NCBI GenBank assembly: GCA_018907035.1
Contig: JACCIC010000094.1
Coordinates: 2,028,797 to 2,092,796 of the forward strand
Direction: 5' to 3'
Origin: Sycobia sp. Sy_11
Lineage: Eukaryota > Arthropoda > Insecta > Hymenoptera > Epichrysomallidae
Length of the DNA: 64,000 nucleotides
Position numbers and translations under genes: made by a program. The notes under the pieces are model-generated. The model did not search any database, had not been told where the DNA came from, and saw only the letters and a list, made by a program, of their open reading frames with translations. Below are positions 13,050 to 44,325 of the stretch, one piece after another (position 1 is the first letter of the stretch; each line of letters begins with the position of its first letter).

Positions 13050-14590
13050 ATGAAAAAAGACTGGTACGAAATAACTGACCCTTGCGATCCGCCAAAATTT
13101 GTAAAAATAAATGTAAAAATACATAATAAAAAATATTCGAATATTGGCGATGTTTGCATAACGTTTTCAACTGCAGAGGTAACAACTGCCGAGATTTTTG
13201 CTTCTGAGGTAAAAAAATATTGAAGTCTTGAAGCAGCCGGCGATTGAACACACAAAATAATTTAAATAAGCTAAATCGTTCATCAATTTTGTACGAATAA
13301 TAAACATCAATTATACAAAAATTAACGAAATTTTTATAATAGAAAATATATATTATATCTAGAAACATATTTAATTGTATATTAATTTCATATACCAATA
13401 ATTAGGGAGTTTCCTGCTTTATTTGCAACCAACCGGTAAAAACTTCGAAACTTTCTGTAATATTAATCAAGAGATAAACACCAAAGCCTTACTAGAACTA
13501 GTAGAACTCAAAAAATGGTATTTTTTAGTTTTTTACTGGCTTCCAACATCACAAAAAGATACTCAATCGTTTGATATTTTTGCTGCAGCTGACAGTGTCG
13601 TATTACAATTAAAAAATTAAATATTACAATTAAAAGTGTGAGAAGAGATTAAGAATATTATCTCATAGCATACAATTAATATGTGAAAATGGAAATAAAT
13701 TGCATCATTCATAGACAAAATTATGGTTAACATTATCTAAGCCCTCATGCTGAAACATTCGAAAGATAATCTGTTTATATTCCACTATTAAAAAATGTAA
13801 TAAAACATTTAAGTTGTGTTTACTTAGGGAAACGATAAAATTATTCAATTTATCTCTTCAATTTTTCCAATTCGATTATTATAAATATTCTATTTTTTAA
13901 ATGAATCTTCAGTTTTCATAAAGCTGAAATTTATTATTGAATGAAATATCAATGAAATTGAATCAAATATCTGTAAAAGCAAAATACTATGACTGTATTG
14001 CGATTAGTTTCCTTGAACCGCAATTACGATGTCTATCCAATTATACACGTATCGATGCACGTTCTTCCTAAAATTCTAGCAATGCAGCATATTAATGCCG
14101 CAACAAGCAAGGAATAATTTTCTACATTGAGAAGACTAAAAATATGGGTAAGATCAAATATGATTATAGGACTTTCGTTATATTAAATATATATATATAT
14201 ATTTCAATAAAAAAAATTATATTCAAATTCCATTATAAAGTTGCAAAAGTGAGTTCAAACACATTGAAATTTCGATGATCAAGAAAAATTACCAAGCGTT
14301 TGAAAAAACATTGAAATAAATGGTTGAATATGTATTTCTGCCTTACCTATTTATAGTTTTCCATTTTCGGAATTCTCCATCAGGGCGTGTTTTCAACTAC
14401 AGTTGCGAATTTAAATAGTTTGTGCGTAGATAATGAATTAATATTACTTTCATCCTTTCATGTAAGTTCTTTATTGATAGTAATTTGCGTTGCGCTGTCT
14501 AGTTTTATAGCCTCAGATGTCTTCTCCAGTAGAAAAATCTATGGACAGGGTCCAAATTCTCCAGGAATAGTAACATTTATGAGCTAAATT
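13050..14590 (+). other. Possible unassigned exons or gene remnant
   Basis: Three + strand pieces have a less AT-biased amino-acid mix than their surroundings. An ATG-started 59-codon frame lies at 13,050-13,229 and begins MKKDWYEITDPCDPP. An open segment at 13,406-13,620 lies behind a TTAG acceptor-like site. An open segment at about 14,384-14,461 starts after ATCAG and ends at CAT before GTAAGT, a strong donor. I recognise no family, the phases do not give one obvious model, and the pieces may belong to different things or be non-coding. Confidence 0.25.
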
Positions 14591-15489
14591 TACCGGTCTA
14601 AACAAGAACACTTAATTCGATTCAAATTTATAATAATTCCGTTTTCTTTTTTTTTTTCTTTTCTTTAATAGAAATACAATACTTCTAATTATATATGTTT
14701 TATTAAAAATATAAAATTTATAAAAATATATATAATTTATTTAGACACCTGGAAAATAACTAAAAGAATCAGAATCATTTTTTTCTGACATTTCTATTGG
14801 ATGTGTAATCGCCCCCCTCTTCTGGCCAGTTTTGAATCTGCCACTTATAAGAATAAATGAAAATTGACGCAAATACGTTATTACTTAATGTTAAATGTAA
14901 TGATGTAACAGATTTGAATATTTAATACAAAATGTACATTTTCTACTAACCTATGTTTTTGATAACAATTTTTTAACTTAGATATTTTGAAATAAATGGA
15001 ATATATGAGCATTTGATGCTTAATATAATTTGGTAACATTGTAGTGAAATCTATAATGATTCAACGTAAACTGAGACTTAAGCTGCGACAAAATCATTAG
15101 ATTGAATTTTAGATCAATTATCAGTTACATATCACATTTAAAATTATTTGCAAAAAAAAACCTGGAATCATCTGGACTCTAAATGAAATTTGAGGATTAA
15201 TATTATACTAATAAATATTCTATTTATAAAAACTTATGTATTTAATACACAAAACTTGAAATGCACAATAATTTTTATTTTTACAAATATCTTTTTATCA
15301 CATGTTTTAAAATTAAAAAAAATACACACTAGACACCGAAACAGTACAAAAGTTTTGACGTGTTTAGTTATTTGCAGTTTTTAAAATATCATTTTTATAC
15401 ACACTAAAAATGACGTCAGTTTCGTTTTAACTGTACAAAGTAAAACATGGAATGTCGTCGCATTTAGAGAGTATACGCATGAATATTGA
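14591..15489. other. 3' flank of the KIAA0930 homologue
   Basis: AT-rich sequence downstream of the minus-strand stop codon at 15,490-15,492. It should include the 3' UTR of that gene. A frame at 14,794-14,843 (minus) was considered as an exon and rejected. Confidence 0.55.
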
Positions 15490-33601
<18,112 letters not shown>

Positions 33602-33811
33602 TTTTCCCCGTTAATTTTTCTATTCCTCCGCTCTCCCTTGACTTTTCACTCCCTTCGCTTGCGTTACAACGCGTGGCTTATCAACCTTTTCACCTCTCAT
33701 CGTTCGTTGTACAGTGCGGGCGCTCCATTATTTCCATTATAAACTGCCGTGTCTCGCCGTCTGCTACACCGCCGTGTATTAAGAAGCGCTGCTGACGATG
33801 CTTCTGACATA

Positions 33812-33849
<38 letters not shown>

Positions 33850-34110
33850 GCACGTTTACTTATCTCGAGCGCGTTCGGCGGGGGCGAGGCATTGTCTTCG
33901 TGCAATGCATATTTTCGCCGCGGATGAGTAGCAAAGCAACGAACTCGATCGAGTAATGTGCATCTGATGGATCTTAAATATTGTACGCCGAACGAACTAT
34001 ATATTTCGGCTCCCCTCCTCGTTACGCATAAAGAGGGCAACGGGGCCCCTCCGTTGTGTTTATATGCGCGCGATCCGGCTGCTCGGCCGATTACATGGAC
34101 AGGGGGGAGG
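33602..34110 (-). promoter_or_regulatory. Promoter/5' UTR region of the KIAA0930 homologue
   Basis: GC- and CpG-richer sequence directly upstream (minus strand) of the ATG at 33,601, including a (GT)n run at 33,811-33,848. Position relative to the gene and composition are the only evidence. Confidence 0.45.
33811..33848. repeat. (GT)n microsatellite
   Basis: GT dinucleotide run of about 38 bp. Confidence 0.95.
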
Positions 34111-34179
34111 GCATATATCGCACTGTTCAGGTTATATTATGCGATCGATAGTTCAGCGCCTGCGTGTTGTGTACGCGCG

Positions 34180-34236
<57 letters not shown>
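34180..34236. repeat. (AT)n microsatellite
   Basis: TA dinucleotide run of about 55 bp. The YIYIYI frames across it are repeat translations, not genes. Confidence 0.95.
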
Positions 34237-34237
<1 letters not shown>

Positions 34238-35094
34238 CATTACGATGCGCTTGCAAACAGCCCGGGAAACTTTGAATTTTTCGATAATTCACGCTATAAA
34301 TTGGCAACCGATGGTGTTCCTGTTTGTCTTTTTTTTTGTTTTTAATAATATTTATCACAATTTTTGCGTCTTATGAATTATAATTAAAATGACCAAATAT
34401 GTGTTAGAAAAGCGTGAGTTTTCAAGTATTTGACAAAAAGGATCTAGCTCTTTTACGCGATTAAGCCAACTTTCAAGATTTTTACTTTCTAAGAAGTGCC
34501 TGAGAAAAAATCACGATATCGCTAAGAAATTTCTTTCGATAGCTTAGTAAGATTTCCAAAAATTATAATAGTAAATACACTATTAAAAAATTAAAGCTAT
34601 ATGTATGAAATATAATAGACGAAGTGAGATAATAGTTCATCGAGGATTAAATCGTTCAATTGGGAACTTTTCATTTTAATTATAGTAAAAAGTTACATAT
34701 TAAATGGATTTCCAATTGCTCTGGCGTCAATTATGTATCCCTCAAATATTGCTATAAATATCGCGATCCATTTCGGTCATCACGAAAGGTTTGCATATGT
34801 TGAATAGAGTCGAATATTTATAAGAACCATAATGTTTGTAAATCACTCGAAACCTCATATTCACAACGTTACGATGATTTTTCAGCCGTTGCATGTCAAA
34901 TCTCGTTCAGTATTTGTCTGCGCAAATTAATTATCAATCTCGTGTGACTATTACCTCCCTCGCTTCTCTGACGCTCGAGCTGTCTCGCGAGGTTAATTAT
35001 TAATTTTCATGCCAGTCACGAAATCTACCGTTTGGGTCTATGCGAAAAATTTGAAATATCGTCAATTGAATAATATTCTATCTACAAACAGTGC

Positions 35095-35245
35095 AGGCTT
35101 TAAGGGGAAACGGGCGAACCTGGGCGTCGCCCAAGGGCGCACAATAAGCCCAGAGGGGCGCCAAGCAATGTAGGGCGCCGTATAATACAGAGAGCCAAGC
35201 ACGGCGCGGCGCGGCGCGGCGCCAAGCAATGTAAGACGCCATATA
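35095..35245. repeat. GC-rich local duplication with GGCGC repeats
   Basis: GGCGCCAAGCAATGTAGGGCGCC near 35,157-35,179 recurs as GGCGCCAAGCAATGTAAGACGCC near 35,218-35,240, with a (GGCGC)n run directly before the second copy. It is an island of high GC in AT-rich DNA, perhaps a transposon fragment. Confidence 0.6.
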
Positions 35246-38221
35246 GATGAGTTTACTGTCGACGAACTTGCGATATCGTTCGGGAAAAAATTTGAAAGAT
35301 AATTTTTTAAGTCTCCATTACACTGTAGCTATAATATAAATTCAACTAATGAACGGATTCAATTATTAGGCAATCGTCCGCATATTTGAAATTTTTTTAT
35401 ACAGTTTAAATAATTTAGCTAGAACAGAATAAGCTATTAAAACTTTTTACAACGAAGTTACAACATAAGTCGGTAGTACATTCAAGATCTTAATCGACTG
35501 ATGCGATGCTTTGCAATCAATTCTTAAGTATCAAATACTTTATAAATATTTAATAAAAGATTTAAAGATTTATGTGACCTATATTCGATTAATTGTTTCC
35601 GTGATTGTAGCAAAGTGCGAACGACATTTGATCAAGATTAACGGCGTCTGATGAAGATAGAATTTCAAGTTGAGAAAATTTAAGTTATAAAGAACTAAGA
35701 AAAAAATTTCTCACCAAGAAATATGGAACGTTCATTTTGTATACAATAATATATTAAAATAATAGATCGACGCCTATAGGTGGAGCTGGGAAATCGTAAC
35801 TCGCGAGATCGGCAAAGTTAATAATTATCAATTGCCTGTTAATAACTAAATGTGTTGCTTATGTTAATAAAATTTTAACTGAAATTTTAATATAAAGTAA
35901 TGGATACAAACTTTAGATATCAAAAAATTAAAATAATTTATAATTTTACGATAATAATTTGAATTTGCAAGTTATACTATTCTGTCTTGCGTATATATAA
36001 TTAAACGGTTCTGTAATAGGGAACTTTTAAAGAATAATCTTAAAACACAGTTCAATAAAAAAAGTGCTGAGAAAACCAGAATGTTGTCTATGCGAGTAAA
36101 TTAATAGAATTTTGCGGGACGAGGCGAAGACGGTCCTCCTATCGTCAGAAAAACGTCTAAGGATCGTAAACAAGGTTAACTATACATTAATTATATCCGT
36201 TGTATACAGTACTTTCGAGTCGATCTCTAACGCGTGATCGATAGCTGTGTTCCAAGATTTTTCTTGGTAAGAAAGAAGATTATAAATCTCCCATTCCATG
36301 GGAAACTGAGAGATGACGACTAGCAGTCAGTTTTGGCAATATGCTCTCTAACCAGTCATCGGCGAACCACGAAAGAGTCGAAACGTGTCGCCTACAACAT
36401 TATAGTCTTTTCAGCGATATTTACTTGTATTATCTTTGATTTTTAATATTCCAGTCAATCGCTCAAATAAAAGTTTTTTGGTTTTAATTAACATTATTCT
36501 CTGTTGTACCGGATTAATTTTCGATAGAACGATGCATAGGGAGGACGCGGTAAAGCAGGAAATAGAAGCTTCCAGATCACAGAATAAAGATCATCGCGTA
36601 AGAGGCTTGCGCCAGTAAACAAACGCGTTGCGAATTCGAGTACTTTCAATACACTCATCAGTAACTGGAAGTTATCCCACTGATGGATTGTGATTGTTTA
36701 TTGTCATAAATTTTCTTAGCACTGTAGAATCCTGGGCGAATCCGGAACGTGCGTAAGACAGGGCTTAGACCTTAAGTACGAGGTTGAGAGGTGAGAAAAA
36801 TAGATGTTTCAAGGAAACGTCATAAAGCGAAGATATTGGCGGATATTAGCTCGCTCATCCCTAATCTGTGACGGAAGAAAGTTTAATACAAATAAAAATA
36901 AGTTAGATGTACTCTGACAATATACAACTTTTGAAAAAATACAATCTCGACCCATCGTGAAAGTAATAACTAATAAACTAGGCAGAATAGATAACTTCCC
37001 TTATAAATGCCAGATTCGCAAATCCTTTTTTATTCTCCCTCTCGCTCCTCTGATCGCCAGTTTCTTTTTTCTCGTAGTACGAGAAAAAAGTGTCGCGCAA
37101 TAACGTATTAGATCTTCCAATGAGTTGCGATTTCAGCTCAGTTCTTGGATGTAAGCTGGAAATTCCATAACTATGTACTGTCTCGATTATATTTAATTTT
37201 AGTTATTATGATGAAATAATATAATAACGTATATTTAGTATTTAACACTATAATTGATTATATTCGAAGTATAATTAATATGTAAGTAGCTAACTGTTTT
37301 ATTTAAATTACAGAACAACTTGTATCAATACGTATACTTCTCATTCGCTTCTTATTTAAACTTTTCCTCTATTCAAAAGTATTTTTTAAATGCAAAGAAA
37401 ATTAGAAGATCTGTAGAATATAGAGAGGCTGTTGAAGATTCATTTAAATATACTATATGTACATGATACTGACCTTCATTTGCAAATGAAATCATCGAGA
37501 ATTTATCACATTTCAAAAGGATCTAAATTTAAGAAGAGAATTTTTATCATCTATTCTAGGATTTCCTTTTTAATTATTTAAAACATATAAATCAAGCGTA
37601 AATCTAATGCCGGTAAGTTATATCCACTTTTAATCCTAAAAGCTTCTAACCGAGAAATTTTTTCAAATAAATATATAAATTTTTTTTTTTAAAGATGTCT
37701 CTGACGCAAAGATGAGACAAATGGCTAAATGTAGATTCACCTGTAAGTAACTACATATCTCGTGGACATCAAATTATCGTTAAATTTTGAAAAGAATCAT
37801 TCAAATATTTGTAGATAATGACTCATATATGTACTATAATTTTTAAATTCCATAAATTTTATCATCATTCATATTTTACAAATCATATCACCAGATTGAT
37901 CAGGTGTTCTTATAAATGATATACTACCTAATGCTTCACAAAACATAATGTTAGTTCATAATGTAAGTAAATGGAAAAAAGCTTTATAAAGAAAATATAA
38001 ATATTAAAAATTACTTTATTTTATTCAATTAGTAAAATCTTTTAAATATTTTTTAAAATTAATCCTTAAATAAATATCTATATATCCGTGGATTACGATT
38101 TTGCTGAAAGTGATTTGTAAATTGTTTTATAACTTTTTATGCATTACAGAAAATTAAATTATGAGAGAATTGACATTCTTAAAAAATTAGTAGTTTTTTT
38201 TTAAATAAGATTTGACATCAA

Positions 38222-38223
<2 letters not shown>

Positions 38224-38273
<50 letters not shown>
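38224..38273. repeat. (AT)n microsatellite
   Basis: TA dinucleotide run of about 50 bp. Confidence 0.95.
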
Positions 38274-38275
<2 letters not shown>

Positions 38276-39065
38276 CCGAAAGTAAAATCAGAACGTTTAA
38301 TGTCTAAAAACAAAGCTTATAGTTTTTTTTTACAAAAAGAATGACAAATTTCTTTGTTATTAACATTTATACAAAGAATATAACTTTTATGGCCATCATC
38401 AAAAAACTGCAAAATTTTCCATATTTTCAAGTTTTGCTCAATATATAAATGAGTGTTAAAAGTTAAAAAAAAAAGCTTGTTTTAAAAATCCAAATAATCG
38501 GTTGATTCATAAGTATGGCCTTAAAGAACAAGAATAATCATATGAAGATCAGTGTTATAAAAGTTTTTTTATATTATGCCAATTTTATACGGAGGGTATA
38601 TCAAATCTTCAGACAAGACAAAACAACTCGAGAAATTAAAAATGCATTATAAAAAACGACCAAGACAAAAGATTTCTTCCGAAAAATCTAATGGCAACAT
38701 TAGATTTAATCTTCACGCTGAGCTTGAGATCGTTTAAATGAATTATTTACAACTCTGAATTTCTATAATAATATTTATTTATTGATTTATTATTAGGACT
38801 GAGTGCATTTACTGAGACAAAAATCTATAACGAGCTCAGACTTCAGCCACGGAAAGGCCCGATAGAAATTGTTTGTAAAAAGTCGCACCCAAAAAGTTCG
38901 TTTGATTAAAATCGAAGTTACGATGTTGATTAGCCTATAGACTCATCCAGCAAAGTCGAGCATTTTCAATAGCCAACAAGTCGACGTCTTTATCGCCTGA
39001 GCCAACGTCTATTTTATGCATGTATACATTTTCTTAATAAATATTTCATATTTTTCCCTTAAAAA

Positions 39066-40496
39066 CTACTTTAGGACATGTCGTCTGTTTTGATAAATAA
39101 TTGTGCCATTCATTGGGTTTCCATTAATGATTGCATTTATAAATGGTGAATATACGGATACATTGGTATATTGACCGCAGATGACGGCATCGTTGCAGTT
39201 ATCCTTGGCGGAGTTTGCCACTGCTACAATTTTGTTATTGATGACAACCGGACTACCATGATCATACTGTAAATATATATAATAATAAATCAAGTATTTT
39301 AAAGAACAGTTAAATGCTAAAGAAAACGAAATTCATAATTAATTCTTTGGATAGTTTTTTCTATTTATCTTCATGTTTAGAGTGTAATTTTTTTCTCAAT
39401 ATATAGTTTTTATCAAAATTTACTATTTGTACAATGTAATTATTTTTCACGAATTTTAGTTTTTGTTTCATGTATTTTTTTTTTTAATTTTAGATACTGA
39501 AAAAGTATCTCAATAAAATATAATTATTTGACTTGTTTATTTGTCATTAATCCTAACTAATTCTTTAATTATGGTCATTGTTAACATTCTCAAGCCATTC
39601 TAATATAATACGCCAATATAAAATGAGATCGACTATACAAGAACTATAATATATGCGTGTACTAGTAAAAAACGCGTTTATTTATAAGTATTATTGTATG
39701 CAACAATAGACTATTTTGTATGTTTAATACTAGTGATAATCGAAGATATCAATTTATAATAATTAAATGTAACATACATGTTGATAATTTATGAAATTCT
39801 GACTCATGATCTTAAAATATTATTAGTCCGAGCGTTGAAATTAATCTCAGTAATGTTAACAGAATGTTTTTTTCATAAATTTCTTGAAAGTATTGTAAAA
39901 ATTTCATGATTCATTTTTTATAGACTTGATAAAGACCTTTTATTTAAAATCGAATCACCAATTCAATAAATAATAAAATATTTTATATAAATAGTAAATA
40001 ACCCAACGTTATTATGCTTAGTAGTATTCTTGTATAAAGTACACCAAAGTTCTATTTCTAACTACATCGTTAGTACACAAAATTTAGCTTCCAGTATAAA
40101 AGAGTAAATCTTATAAAAATATATATAGAAACATAAAAATACTCACTTCACAAAATCCCGTAAAATACATAAAGGACGTTGATAATCCACACACTTTTCC
40201 ATAGCGCATTATAGGATTGTTCCAAAGGGAGAAACTCCTATAATTTGAAATACGAAGACTGAAATACCTAAGTAGTTCGTCCGAGCTCCCAGCTACCCTT
40301 ATGATTCTTCCATGTTCGAAGCTGTACTGCATTGCAAGCCAGTTATAGCCATGTCCTGCTATTCTGCCTATCTGTCCCGAAAATGATTCACCGGCATGTG
40401 GTATATCCAATATACTTAAGTGTGGATTACTAGTAATATTTAATGGTTCTTCTAGCTATAAAATGGTTACAATATTGTTCAAGAATGTGTATGTAT

Positions 40497-40551
<55 letters not shown>

Positions 40552-43500
40552 CATAGTAAGTTGTTTACAATATCGTTAAATTTTTGCTACAAATTCACAT
40601 GGAACAAGTGAATTATTTATTATTGTTACATTTATTGTTATATATCTTTGCAATTTAGCATAAGCTAAAGGTTTTATATTATAGTTTTTGCAGTTATCAT
40701 GTTTATAATATATATTTTATAAAAGATTTATAGTTCATTTATTCTGTAAATATATAAATCAAATGAATCATTAACTGCTCTAACGTAATTATTTACTATC
40801 ACAAAGATTATAGATTGTATTAATATTGCTTGAGTTATTAACTTATGGTTAGAAATTAACTTACAATTAGAAGCGCTGTGATAGGTTAAAATTATTAAAT
40901 GTTTTATTACAGTGTATCTTAAAAATAAAGTATTGTTTAAGTCTGTTATTCATTTGAAACATCTTAACATTGTAAAAGTATTTAAATATAACCAAATGTA
41001 TAACATTTTTGATATCTTTGGTTGATTTGGAAACAATTAAAAATTAACTATAATTTTAAACAATGTTACATATATTTATTTTTCGACTGAAGCGAAAACT
41101 ACAGGTCAGCTATAAGAATAAAATATTCTTATGGCGACCTACACATTCAGGATAAACAGATAATACAATTTTTGATCATGTTACATATTTTTTTCTTAGG
41201 TTTTCAGTCGGTGATTGCATTTATATAGCCTCACGCTTTGCTGTGTCTTCAAAGATTAAATATATTTGACATTATTTACAATTTTGATTTATTTTGAAAC
41301 GTCGTCAAAGTAACAAAGGATTTGAAAAACCTAATACAATTTGGTTGATAAAGTTTTCTTATAATAGATTTAGTTCTTACTTTTTATTTCAATTTTGTAT
41401 ATACTTTTAATTTAAGTTTATTTATAATTTTCTATTTTATTTAATCATATTTATAATTTATTAGTTGCGCAACTAAATTTTCGCCGTTTTCCAATAGATC
41501 CGTTTTACGATAGAGGCTACTCGACTTTGCAATATTCAAACTATTATTAACCTAGCTGAAATGTCCAGTTAACAAAATGCGAAGAGTGCCAAGTTGTGAC
41601 ATTGTATGTACCCCACCCCCTCCCCCGACCGTGAAAATCTAAAATACGATCATGTAGAGGCTTCAAAAAGTGTCTAATGCAACTTGAAATTCCTAATTTT
41701 CGCAGCGGCTATGCCTCGGATTAGTTACACGGCCTCCGTGAATTATTGAATCTGCCCTAAAATTAAGAAACCACCATCTGTGGGTAGAAGAAGATCGAGG
41801 CTTGGGCACATTTCAGAGAGATGTCTCTGTCTAGCCCAAGAATGAATTAGATCACGCTGTGATTTATACCGTTGGGACAGATTTAGAATGGTATCACTTC
41901 TACGAACAAGCTTGTCCGAAGTTGCGTATAAAATATAATGAAAGTAAACTTTAGTGGCTTGTGTTTCACGTAAAATACATCGCATAACACGTGTATCTTA
42001 TCTAATTTCTAGCAAAACCACTGCTAAGCGAAAAAACTTGAAAAAATTAACGAGCAACAAGATCCTGTTGCATTTAACTCTCATCTGGCCCACGTAAATA
42101 CTTTTGTTTTTTTATATTGTGTGTGTTCGTGTGTGACTCGGTGTGTGTGTGTGTGTGTGTGTGTCTTTCATTTCCTTTCATTCACAAAACGACTACTTAA
42201 GCATATTGAGAGTTTCAAAAAGTTTACAGAGAGGCTAATGTACGTAAAACAACGTACCAAGATTGATTTCGTCATTTCAAAGATGATAAGTTAGATGTTG
42301 TAGACTGTCCCCGTCAAGAAAAGCCAAAAATTTTTTTTTAATAATTTCTTTTACATTTTATACGGTGAACAATGGCAAAAGTTATTTAAATTTTTTACTC
42401 GGTTCTTGACAGTAACCAGGGAGGGATATCAGAAACATATGTTAAGATTATAGGCAAAAAATAATGACAGAACAAAAGTTTCATATCAGTGTACAAAAGA
42501 ATTCAACAAAGATTTTTATATCAAAACGCTGTAGAATAATTGCAAGTCGTAGAGGACTGATATTTTGTTAAACGAAATGGACAGAGTTAAGTTTTAATTC
42601 TGCGTTATTTTATAGTTTAAGAAGCGTTTATTGAATTCTGTGTTCAATACTAAAATTTACACGTTTTTTAATTCAAAATATCTACAATATATAGGTCGCA
42701 CGTTATGTGGTTCTATACAAACCAAATTTAATGAATTTAAGAGAAAAAAAAGATTATTTTGGTCGATTTTTGACGAATCCATAGCGTTACGAAAAACGAT
42801 TCAATTAGAGACTGATTTAGTGAAGTCATTTTTTGTGGAATTTTTTTTCAAATATTATATTTGCATACACATGTACATTAAATGACATAATGTTTCCATA
42901 CTTCTTCTTAATGATCATATCATAATCAAGGATAAAAAAGTTAATAAGTAGAATTTCCCGTGAGCTTGATAGGAAAATAAGCCAATGCCCTGTTAAATCA
43001 TACTTTTAACCCTTTGTGCACCATCGGCTCGACAGATTATTCAAACAGCGAATGTTGTGCAGAGCATTAGTTGGGAGCAGGTCTACGTTATTTATTATAG
43101 ACTGTTTAAGGCGAGCAAAACCTTTACTGTTATAATATCGAACTTAATTGATGCAGCGTAAGCTTAGATGCGTTTCTAATAATCAATAATTTTAATTCTT
43201 TTTTTGAAGATATAAATATAGGTAAAATAAATATAGGTTTTAATATTATGACGAATTATTGTATTTGAATCAAATATGAAGATATGTATAAACTTTGATT
43301 AATCTAAGACAAGAAAAAACACACCTTTTATGATTTAAAAAATATTCATCCATATATACTAAAATGATATAATGAAAAGCATCAATTAAAAAAAATAGGA
43401 CGTCAATTATATAATAATTATATACTAATAAAGTTAAATTAATTAACTCTGCGCCAAAATTTAAAATGAACGTATAAGTAGACTCACTTTTACAACTGAA

Positions 43501-44325
43501 ATGTCGTGATCATAAAAAGAACCTTCTTTGTATAAGTAAATTTGTTCGATATTAACTTGAATACCTCCTGTACTACTTAAATTAGTTTTATCGGCAACTA
43601 TCACATAAGTCATTTGATTATGATTACCATATTCACTGATGAAACATTGTGCAGCAGTTAGTACAAACTGCTCGGCAATAATACCACCTCCGCAGAATAG
43701 ACTAAGATAATTAGTGTAATTTTGTTTGCCTAAAATTGCAACGTGATAAGTGAAGTTGTGCGGTGGGGCTAAAAATGGACTCATAATACATTCTGCGAAT
43801 AGCGCTGAAATCATATTTAGATCATTTGATTTACGAGACTCATAAGATATATGAATGATTTTTAATATAATTCATGGAATGTATGGAAATATGAATGTAA
43901 CGACAACAGATTAATTAAAAAGCTTATATAATGTTTCATAAAAAGGAACTCATTTGTGTGAAGAATATACTTAATTTACTTTCATCAATTGAATATTTTT
44001 ATCGGTTTCGTTAGCATTAAAGTATTAATGTCTATTTTAATGTTCACTTCAAAATGCAAATTTTTCTAATATACTATCACGCTATCTCGCCCATTCCATT
44101 AATATTTCATACATTTTTATCGTTTCTTAATTTTCATATATTTGTTGGTTATAGTATTATAGTAATATTATTTTTAACACCTTTTTATTTTTCTCTAGTT
44201 TGTTTACGTTAATCACTTTTTATTCGTAAAATTCTTGACATATAAGTAAATAACTTACCGTTTACCCCAATAATCGAAACATTTTTTAAGAACAGAAAAA
44301 TAAATAAAAATATATAGTATGTCAT
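39066..44325 (-). CDS. Secreted, catalytically dead chymotrypsin-fold serine protease homologue (4 exons)
   Basis: Exons in transcript order: 44,325-44,259, 43,804-43,488, 40,455-40,147 and 39,266-39,066 (stop included); 894 nt, 297 aa, GT..AG introns, phases 1, 0, 0. Exon 1 encodes a hydrophobic signal peptide (MTYYIFLFIFLFL). S1-family landmarks follow in order: FCGGGIIAEQFVLTAAQCF (residues 59-77), DHDISVVKLEEPL across the exon 2/3 junction, and GFCEYDHGSPVV across the exon 3/4 junction. The catalytic His of TAAHC is Gln75, Asp123 is kept, and the catalytic Ser of GDSGGP is His234 (YDHGSP). No R-IVGG activation site is seen. Such homologues in insects act as cofactors in immune or clotting cascades or occur in venoms, but no role can be assigned here. 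Intron 2 is about 3 kb. The preserved frame and splice sites argue for a live gene. Confidence 0.88.
40498..40549. repeat. (AT)n microsatellite
   Basis: TA dinucleotide run of about 50 bp, starting 43 bp from the exon 3 acceptor, inside intron 2 of the protease homologue. Confidence 0.95.
40550..43487. other. Intron 2 of the protease homologue
   Basis: Mostly AT-rich. A less AT-rich patch at about 41,490-41,990 includes an ATG-started minus frame of 80 codons (41,985-41,743) with no recognised domain. A (GT)n run lies at 42,138-42,163. Confidence 0.5.

Larger units (their letters stand above)
34240..39065. other. Intergenic region between two minus-strand genes
   Basis: Apart from the GC-rich duplication near 35.1 kb and an (AT)n array at 38,224-38,273, I see no gene, RNA gene or transposon domain. 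A 60-codon frame at 36,436-36,618 lacks any motif. Confidence 0.5.

Noticed and set aside
12874..13398. 174-codon minus-strand frame
   Set aside because: The translation is dominated by F, I, Y, K and L as expected for AT-rich DNA, with no motif and no splice-supported neighbours.
14794..14843. Alternative last exon of the KIAA0930 homologue on the minus strand, phase-compatible with exon 7
   Set aside because: Exon 15,530-15,490 has a better acceptor (TTCTTTTTTGCAG), is also in phase, and its peptide DILDHREGPILTF matches the human C-terminus, whereas this one matches nothing.
34137..34376. Several overlapping frames with YIYIYI runs
   Set aside because: They only translate the (AT)n microsatellite.
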